64,000 bases of DNA from Akkermansia muciniphila (lineage in GTDB: Bacteria > Verrucomicrobiota > Verrucomicrobiia > Limisphaerales > SXTU01). The notes below the pieces were generated by a model that saw only the letters and a program-made list of their open reading frames with translations, had not been told where the DNA came from and made no database searches. Below, in pieces: positions 58,704 to 64,000 of the stretch. The position numbers and the translations under genes were made by a program. The DNA lies in assembly GCA_945874145.1 (NCBI GenBank), contig CAMCFN010000010.1:1-64000 (forward strand), read 5' to 3'. Each line of letters opens with the position of its first letter. Position 1 is the stretch's first letter.

Positions 58704-59561
58704 CTACTTGGCGACGACTGCTTCCTGCTCGGCAGCCATCTTCCGCACGCGCTTTATGTTAGCCTCGATATGGATGAGGTAGGCGTTGGGGCCGGCTGGA
58801 TAAGGGTCGCTGAGATAGCGATAGACGCCCTGGAAATCCTTCTCAACCTTGGGCAGAACGTATTTCTCCCAAAACCCGCCGGTCATTCGGACGAGATGCT
58901 CGACGCTCTCAAATATCAGCTTGGTGCCGCTATAACGGGCAGATTCGGCAAATTCGGCGAAGAGGATGGGCAGCTTGTCCGGGTAATCGACTGCCGCCAT
59001 CTGGCCAAGCAGATCTGCCGTGCCGATGCAGTAGCCGACGGCACGCTCCAAGTCGTTTTGGAACGGGATGGCGTCCAGCTTAACGTTGACGCCCGTGCAG
59101 CGGATCATGCGCGAGACCACGCCGATGTCTTCGCGGTCGTAGGATTTTTCAGCCAGAAGCTGCTGGGCGAAATTGGCGCTGCGGCTGACGTGGATAAGGG
59201 TGTATTTGGCCCCGGTGCCCTCGTTGTCGCCGCGCACTTTCAGGTAGCCAGTGTCGTGCAACAGGATAGCCAGCAGGCCGAGCTCAAACATTCGCTGCGG
59301 GATGGGCGGCTGCGCCTCGGTCCGTTGGCGGCCTTGGAGGATCAAGGCGTAGCACAAGGTGCCCTGCAATGTGTGCTCGAAATCGTGGTAGCGGGCATCC
59401 ACCGGCTGGTAATCCCGATAACAGCCGCCAAAAGCATCTACCGCCCAGCCAAACACCCGGGCCACATAGCCCGGCCCAGCTTTAGGGAACATCCCGGCAT
59501 AAATACCGGCAACGGCTGCCTGCACGGCGACAGGACTTTTCGTGTCCGCGAGAGGGAACAT
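58704..59561 (-). CDS. HD-domain metal-dependent phosphohydrolase
   Basis: The ATG ending at 59561 (MFPLADTKSPVAVQAAVAG) gives 285 residues; the track start adds 69 antisense residues. Metal ligands: His in DARYHDFEHTLQGTLCYA and the HD pair in AILLHDTGYLKVRGD. The YHDFEHT motif resembles the HNxxHA signature of class I cyclic-nucleotide phosphodiesterases, so a nucleotide-hydrolysing role is possible. Further His/Asp at about 160-230 (HVSRSANFA, TADLLGQM) support an active site. It is divergent from the amidohydrolase gene. No partner or sensor domain is present. Confidence 0.82.
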   Translation of the reverse strand: MFPLADTKSPVAVQAAVAGIYAGMFPKAGPGYVARVFGWAVDAFGGCYRDYQPVDARYHDFEHTLQGTLCYALILQGRQRTEAQPPIPQRMFELGLLAILLHDTGYLKVRGDNEGTGAKYTLIHVSRSANFAQQLLAEKSYDREDIGVVSRMIRCTGVNVKLDAIPFQNDLERAVGYCIGTADLLGQMAAVDYPDKLPILFAEFAESARYSGTKLIFESVEHLVRMTGGFWEKYVLPKVEKDFQGVYRYLSDPYPAGPNAYLIHIEANIKRVRKMAAEQEAVVAK

Positions 59562-59645
59562 CGCAGCGAACCTAGGCAAGCATAGAAACTTATGCACGCA
59601 TATTTTCCTACGGCATTTTCCCCGACCCTCTGTTAAATCCTCCCC

Positions 59646-60626
59646 ATGCAAGCCACTCGCCGTCAATTCCTCCACGTATCCGCCGCGGCTGCAGCCACCC
59701 TCGCCGCCAGCGGTTGCGCCACCGTCTCCGAACCGGTCAACCCGCTCATCGTGGACACCCACCAGCATTTGTGGGATTTGAGCAGCCAGCAGCTACCGTG
59801 GCTAGGCGATGCGCCCGCCGTGCTGCGCAAAAGCTACCGCACCGAGGAATACCGGGCCGCCACCGCTGGTTTGAATGTCCGCGCCATTTACATGGAGGTG
59901 GACGTGGCGGAGGAGACGCTACGCAGCGAGGCGGAGCTCGTGCTGGGCATCGCCGCCTCCGATCGCACGCCCATGCTCGCTGCCGTCATCGGCGGACGGC
60001 CGGACGCAACGGACTTCCCGGCCTATGTGAAGCGATTTCAAGACAATCCGCGTTTCAAAGGTGTGCGCCGGGTGCTGCATTCACCGGCCACGCCGGCGGG
60101 CTATTGTCTGCGGCCGGAGTTCGTGCGCGGCGTGCGCCTACTGGGTGAAGTGGGGCGCAGCTTTGACCTGTGCATGCGTGCGCCAGAGCTGATGGACGGG
60201 GCCACGCTCGCCGCCCAATGCCCGGGCACCCGATTCGTGCTGGATCACTGCGGCAACCCAGACCTCAAATGCTTCCGCGCCGCCCGGGCAGGCGAGGAAA
60301 AGCCACGCCACACCGCCGACGAGTGGAAGCGCTCCATCGACGCTTTAGCCAAGCTCCCCAACATCATCGGCAAAATCTCCGGCATTGCGGCCAGCCTGAC
60401 GAAAGGCGGCGGGGCGGAGGATCTGGCCCCGGCGGTGAACCACTGCCTCGACGCCTTTGGCCCGGACCGAGTCGTGTTTGGTGGCGACTGGCCGGTGTGC
60501 CTGCTCGGGGCGACCTACCAGGAGTGGGTCACGATGCTGCGCCAGATCATCGCCAGCCGCCCGGCCGAGCAGCAGCGCAAACTTTGGTCCGCCAACGCAC
60601 TGCGGCATTACGGATTGAAGGTTTAG
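59646..60626 (+). CDS. secreted amidohydrolase-2 (metal-dependent TIM-barrel) protein
   Basis: The 326-residue protein begins with a twin-arginine-type leader (MQATRRQFLHVSAAAAATLAASGC) ending in a Cys at about 24, so it is probably a Tat-exported lipoprotein. The amidohydrolase signatures are VDTHQHLWD, with the first metal His pair, DVAEETLRSEAELVLGIAAS, FVLDHCGNPDLKC and VFGGDWPVCLLGA with the metal-binding Asp. The family includes L-fuconolactonase and 4-sulfomuconolactonase-type enzymes, which suits a sugar lactone role. The next gene is convergent; a shared-looking hairpin follows. Confidence 0.85.
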   Translation: MQATRRQFLHVSAAAAATLAASGCATVSEPVNPLIVDTHQHLWDLSSQQLPWLGDAPAVLRKSYRTEEYRAATAGLNVRAIYMEVDVAEETLRSEAELVLGIAASDRTPMLAAVIGGRPDATDFPAYVKRFQDNPRFKGVRRVLHSPATPAGYCLRPEFVRGVRLLGEVGRSFDLCMRAPELMDGATLAAQCPGTRFVLDHCGNPDLKCFRAARAGEEKPRHTADEWKRSIDALAKLPNIIGKISGIAASLTKGGGAEDLAPAVNHCLDAFGPDRVVFGGDWPVCLLGATYQEWVTMLRQIIASRPAEQQRKLWSANALRHYGLKV

Positions 60627-60636
60627 CCCCGTGCGA

Positions 60637-60668
60637 AACAAAAAGGGCAGGCTGTCACCAGCCTGCCC
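60637..60668 (-). terminator. rho-independent terminator for the small secreted protein gene
   Basis: GGGCAGGCTG (60645-60654) and CAGCCTGCCC (60659-60668) form a perfect 10-base-pair stem with a TCAC loop. On the plus strand the T-run is on the left side (AACAAAAA before the stem), so read on the minus strand it is hairpin then TTTTTGTT. It ends the gene at 60691-61107. Confidence 0.9.
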
Positions 60669-60690
60669 GTGATTGCTTCAAGAGAAGCGA

Positions 60691-61107
60691 CTACTTCTTT
60701 TCTTCCTTCTTCTTCTCGGTCTTGGCCGGCGGCTTGCCGATGTTGAGCACCGTGGCTTCCATCTTGCCGTCCGCGCTCAGCTTGTAGCCCCCAGAGACAT
60801 CCTCGCCGTCCTTCAGGTCATCAAATGAGGCGGGCTTGCCGTCCTTAAGCACCTTGGTCGTGGCCGTCACCTGGACCACGCGGGCCTTCTCACCGGAGAG
60901 CTTGATTGTTTTAGCCGACTTGTCCACGGCCACGGCCTTGCCGTTGAACGGCAGGGTGCCGGCCTTCTTCTTCTCATCGCCCTTGCCCTTTTCACCGGCC
61001 TTGTCCTTGGCCTTTTCCTTGTCCTGCGCGGACGAGGTGCGCGGGGTGACGAGCAACACAGCGGCTGCCAGAGTTGCGACGGTGAGGGTGGTAAGCAGTT
61101 TCTTCAT
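60691..61107 (-). CDS. small secreted protein with a DUF5666-like domain
   Basis: The ATG ending at 61107 (MKKLLTTLTVATLAAAVLLVTPRTSSA) follows an AGGAGT ribosome binding site on the minus strand and gives 138 residues. A Lys/Glu-rich linker (DKEKAKDKAGEKGKGDEKKKAG) leads to a single small beta-barrel of DUF5666 type (FNGKAVAVDKSAKTIKLSGEKARVVQVTATTKVLKDGKPASFDDL...GYKLSADGKMEATVLNIG), then a charged tail. DUF5666 proteins are secreted and of unknown function. The clear terminator and strong ribosome site suggest a well-expressed single gene. Confidence 0.82.
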   Translation of the reverse strand: MKKLLTTLTVATLAAAVLLVTPRTSSAQDKEKAKDKAGEKGKGDEKKKAGTLPFNGKAVAVDKSAKTIKLSGEKARVVQVTATTKVLKDGKPASFDDLKDGEDVSGGYKLSADGKMEATVLNIGKPPAKTEKKKEEKK

Positions 61108-61426
61108 GAATGACTCCTGTCTGTATTTAGTTGAGTTCACTTCCGGGTGACCGCGCTGCTCTATCAAAATCACCAATGGTTGGGCAACTGTTTTTTGCCC
61201 ATCAACTGGAGTCGCATAGCGTGAGCTCAGCCCGGAGCGCTGCTGGGCTGTTCAACCCGTTGACCACTCCGGGCACCATCGGCGGACGGAACCTGCCGGC
61301 AGGTCGCAGCCCCGCGCTCCAAGGCCGTTTGGGACCGAATCAGACTGACTCGCCATGGTGGAGCGGCCGGGTCGCCGCTTTACTTCGCCCTCCCGGATTC
61401 CTATCTTGCACGCGCTTGCTTACTAA
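61108..61426. other. 319-base intergenic region without a gene
   Basis: Between the divergent small secreted protein and the PelA-like gene. It includes the small inverted repeat GTTGGGCAACTGTTTTTTGC (61167-61186, continuing into CCATCAAC) and a CCTGCCGGCAGG palindrome near 61292. No promoter box or riboswitch could be identified with confidence. No ribosome site is evident ahead of the 61427 start. Confidence 0.5.
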
Positions 61427-64000
61427 ATGAGTTCGTCCTGCCAGCAGTTGCGCGGCCCCGCCAGTTTGCTTGCTGGGGGAGCGCTTGCTTTGAGCCTGCT
61501 CCTTTTGGCCATGTCCATTCAGGCTGCCACTTTTTGCATCAACTATTCGGCGACGCCCGACGTGGCGGCTTTGCGGGCGTTTGACTTTTCCATCCTGAGT
61601 CCAGAGGCGCGGGTGGATGCCGCCGAGCTGCGGCGTTCCGGGCACGCGAGTTACGCCTATCTCAGCGTGGTGGAGGTGGCGAAGGACGCGCCGTATCGAG
61701 CCGAAGTGGCGGCACTCAAGATTCCCCTGCTGGGCAAGAATGACGTGTGGCAGGGGGACTTCGCGGATGTGTCGCACCCGGCTTGGACCGACTTTGTGGT
61801 GAACAAGCTCGCGGCGCGGGCCGTGCAAAAGGGCTACGGCGGCTTCTTCCTCGACACGGTGGACAGCGTCGAACTGCTCGAACGGCAGCATCCGCTGCGG
61901 GCGGCTGGCTTCCGCGAGGGCATGGTGCGGCTGATCAAGGAGCTCAAGGCGAAGTATCCCAATCACCAGGTCATCATCAACCGCGGCTTTCCCTTGCTGG
62001 CGCGGCTGACGGGTTCGGTGGACGGCGTGCTGGTGGAGTCGTTGTTCCGTAAATTCAACTTCGCCGACAAGCGTTACGATGCGGTGGAGCCGGACGGAAC
62101 GGCTTGGTTGTTGAACATCCTGCACACGGTGACCAAAACGGGCTTGCCGGTGTATGTCGTCGATTATGTGGATCCGGCCGAGCTGCCGATGGCGGAGGCC
62201 ACGGTAAAGCGGATCACGGCCGAGGGGTTTGTGCCGTTCATCAGCACGGTGGAGCTGGATGGCAAGTTCCTCGCGCCACCCAAGCGAGCTGCCTCCGTCC
62301 CCGGCCCCGGCCGCAGCTTCGACCTCCCGTCGGCCAAGTCCGTGCCCACCCAGCCACCCGCGCTGCCGGCCGTCGCCTCCGTGTCGGTGTCGGACGCACC
62401 GCGCGTCACCGTCCCCGCCGCGCCGCTGCCGACGGGTGAAGTGCCCCGCTTCATTCTCACGCTCTTTGGCAACCACGAGCGCAACGTCGAGGAGTTGGTG
62501 CGCTGGCCGATTGACACCAGCGTCTCGCAGGTCGCGCAGATGCCGCTAGAGTGGCTGGGCTACGAGCTGGATTACCTGAACATCAACACGCAGCCGCTGC
62601 CCGCCGAGTTGGACCCGAAATACGCCGCCATCATGCTCGACCGGTTCGTCGAGCTGCCGCGCGGTCGCGAGAGCCAGGTGGCCGACTGGCTCATCGCGCA
62701 GAAGAACCGGGGGCGCCGCGTCATCTTCTTCGGCACCCTGCCCTTCACGGAGGAGGCCGTGCAGGCGCGGGTGCTCAAGGCGTTTGGCATCACGGGGACC
62801 GGCCAGCCGGTCCGAGGCGTCACTGGCTTGCAGATTCGGGTGGTGTCGCCCCGCATGAACCACGAGGCCCCGGTGCCGCTGACCCCGCGCGGCTTCAGTG
62901 ATCTGCGGGCCCCGGCGGATGCGGAAGTGTTGTATTCGGTCACGGGCACCAGTCCCGCCGGGGCGCAGGCGCAGTTTGACCCCGTGTTTATCGCGCCATG
63001 GGGCGGGTTCCTGCTGGACTCCTACACCTTGTTCCGCCGCCCCTCGGAGGAGGAGTTGTGGATGGTGGACCCATTTTACTTCTTTCACGCCGCGCTCGGT
63101 CGCGCCGTCCTGCCCGTGCCGGACACGACTACCCGGGATGGCGTGCGGATTTTTTACTCGCACATTGATGGCGACGGCTTCCGGCACCGTTCCAGTGTCG
63201 AGCCGGGCCGGTATTCGGGCGAGGTCGTGTTTGACCGCATTGTCAAGCCGTATCCCTTTCCCTTCACCATCTCGTTTATCGAGGCGGAGATTCGCGGCTT
63301 GGTGGTGGACCAAAAGCCGGGCGACGCGGAACGGCTCACGCGCCAAGCCCGCGCGGTGCTCGCCCTGCCAAAGGTCGAGGCGGCTTCGCACGCCTACACA
63401 CATCCGTTCTATTGGAACGCCACCGACCGCACGGTGAAGGAATACGCGCGCGCGAATCTCCTGCTGGCAGAGCCGCTGAATCACACCGGTGTGGACTTGC
63501 GCCGCGAGATTGAAGGCTCCGTCCGCTACATCGAGCGCGAGCTGTGCCCGCCGGGCAAGCCGGTGAAGCTCTTCCTCTGGTCTGGCAACTGCCGCCCGTG
63601 GCCCGAGGCGTTGCGCATTGTGCGCGAGCTGGGCATCGAGAACATGAACGGCGGCGGCACCTCCATCTCGCGCAAGCAGCCCTCGCTCACGCGCGTCGCG
63701 GCCCGCAGCGTCCCGTGGGACGGCGAACTGCAAATCACCGCTGCGAATGAAAACGAAAACATTTACCGCGAGCGCTGGGCGGCCAGCGGCACGACCGAGG
63801 CACCGTTCTTCGGTGGGTTCGTCCTCGCGCAGGACGGCTTCGAGCGGATGGAAAAGCCGCGGCGGCTCAAGCCGGTGAACATCTACTTCCACTGGTATAG
63901 CGGCGACAACCTCGCCTCGCTCAACGCGCTCACGCGGCTGTTCGAGTGGTCCATGAAGCAGGAACTCCATTCGCTCACCGCCTCGGAATACGCGGGCATC
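61427..64000 (+). CDS. pelA-like: PelA-like hydrolase-deacetylase, 3' end beyond the window
   Basis: The frame runs from an ATG at 61427 to the window edge: 858 codons without a stop, absent from the ORF track because it is incomplete. Signal peptide: LLAGGALALSLLLLAMSIQAA. Residues about 33-285 match an endo-alpha-1,4-polygalactosaminidase-type barrel (FCINYSATPDVAALRAFDFSIL, YAYLSVVEVA, GFFLDTVDS, VIINRGFPLL, PVYVVDYVD). A Pro-rich linker at about 290-335 follows, then a Rossmann-like part (WLGYELDYLNINTQPLPAELD). Near 570 begins a polysaccharide deacetylase: IFYSHIDGDGFRHRSS and the metal-type ASHAYTHPFYW near 650. This is the order seen in PelA of the Pel polysaccharide system, where it deacetylates and trims the polymer. 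The rest of a pel locus would lie past the window. Confidence 0.82.
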   Translation, partial: MSSSCQQLRGPASLLAGGALALSLLLLAMSIQAATFCINYSATPDVAALRAFDFSILSPEARVDAAELRRSGHASYAYLSVVEVAKDAPYRAEVAALKIPLLGKNDVWQGDFADVSHPAWTDFVVNKLAARAVQKGYGGFFLDTVDSVELLERQHPLRAAGFREGMVRLIKELKAKYPNHQVIINRGFPLLARLTGSVDGVLVESLFRKFNFADKRYDAVEPDGTAWLLNILHTVTKTGLPVYVVDYVDPAELPMAEATVKRITAEGFVPFISTVELDGKFLAPPKRAASVPGPGRSFDLPSAKSVPTQPPALPAVASVSVSDAPRVTVPAAPLPTGEVPRFILTLFGNHERNVEELVRWPIDTSVSQVAQMPLEWLGYELDYLNINTQPLPAELDPKYAAIMLDRFVELPRGRESQVADWLIAQKNRGRRVIFFGTLPFTEEAVQARVLKAFGITGTGQPVRGVTGLQIRVVSPRMNHEAPVPLTPRGFSDLRAPADAEVLYSVTGTSPAGAQAQFDPVFIAPWGGFLLDSYTLFRRPSEEELWMVDPFYFFHAALGRAVLPVPDTTTRDGVRIFYSHIDGDGFRHRSSVEPGRYSGEVVFDRIVKPYPFPFTISFIEAEIRGLVVDQKPGDAERLTRQARAVLALPKVEAASHAYTHPFYWNATDRTVKEYARANLLLAEPLNHTGVDLRREIEGSVRYIERELCPPGKPVKLFLWSGNCRPWPEALRIVRELGIENMNGGGTSISRKQPSLTRVAARSVPWDGELQITAANENENIYRERWAASGTTEAPFFGGFVLAQDGFERMEKPRRLKPVNIYFHWYSGDNLASLNALTRLFEWSMKQELHSLTASEYAGI

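Noticed and set aside
57924-59585. 553-codon plus-strand ORF
   Set aside because: It is antisense to uvrD and the HD gene, both with intact motifs.
60637-60668. terminator for the amidohydrolase gene on the plus strand
   Set aside because: The T-run lies on the minus-strand side of the stem, so it serves the convergent small secreted gene.

Overview
The window looks like a GC-rich chromosomal segment of a Verrucomicrobiota-type (PVC superphylum) bacterium. This is an inference from gene content: two DUF1080 (3-keto-disaccharide hydrolase-like) secreted proteins, a large DUF1549/DUF1553 protein with a planctomycete-type CxxCH domain, DUF5069, a fused exosortase-EpsI protein, several SMP-30-like secreted proteins, and many short palindromic repeats, some lying inside genes. 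No rRNA, tRNA, CRISPR array, IS element or phage gene was recognised.

Layout. 1-5.3 kb (minus strand): a gene fragment at the edge, queD, then a luxE / MFS transporter / L,D-transpeptidase / luxC cluster, i.e. a fatty-acid reductase pair with no luciferase genes. 5.4-9.5 kb: a secreted jelly-roll protein, a small Cys-rich secreted protein, an SMP-30 protein and an exosortase. 9.5-18.8 kb: a membrane J-domain protein, a LarA-like protein with PTS enzyme I, a coiled-coil secreted protein, a nucleotidyltransferase-cupin pair, a PEP-hydrolase-type TIM barrel divergent from an AraC regulator, and a methyltransferase. 18.9-26 kb: an SMP-30 protein with a long unknown C-terminal half, purD, a D-2-hydroxyacid dehydrogenase, and a PfkB kinase/DUF1080/DUF1080 operon. 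26-30.4 kb: a ParA-type ATPase without ParB, a zone of decayed fragments, a DUF5069/PNPOx-like/DUF1348 operon divergent from a LysR regulator, and a frameshifted ECF sigma factor. 30.2-41.3 kb: mostly housekeeping (glycerate kinase, glutaredoxin, CPA2 antiporter, LemA, UbiE/MenG, CE15-like esterase, YlbF family, Dus, orphan sugar ABC permease). 41.5-45 kb: the DUF1549/DUF1553 protein. 45.5-56.1 kb: a five-gene metal-efflux run (CusC, CusB and CusA types, a CorC-type protein, a P-type ATPase). 56.3-61.1 kb: a UvrD/PcrA helicase with a repeat inserted in its gene, an HD-domain protein, a secreted amidohydrolase and a small secreted protein. 61.4-64 kb: the 5' 858 codons of a PelA-like protein, missed by the ORF track because it runs off the window, which suggests a Pel-type exopolysaccharide locus begins here.

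The most distinctive signal is not one gene. Short hairpin or tandem repeats of several unrelated sequence families sit both between genes and inside at least four genes (MFS, luxE twice, the DUF1549 protein, uvrD), where they are translated in frame as low-complexity insertions. Second is the luciferase-less luxCE cluster with an L,D-transpeptidase and an exporter-like MFS protein. Third is the long metal-efflux operon, whose RND pump is unusually long. Several start codons were moved inward from the ORF-track starts; the reason is given in each entry.
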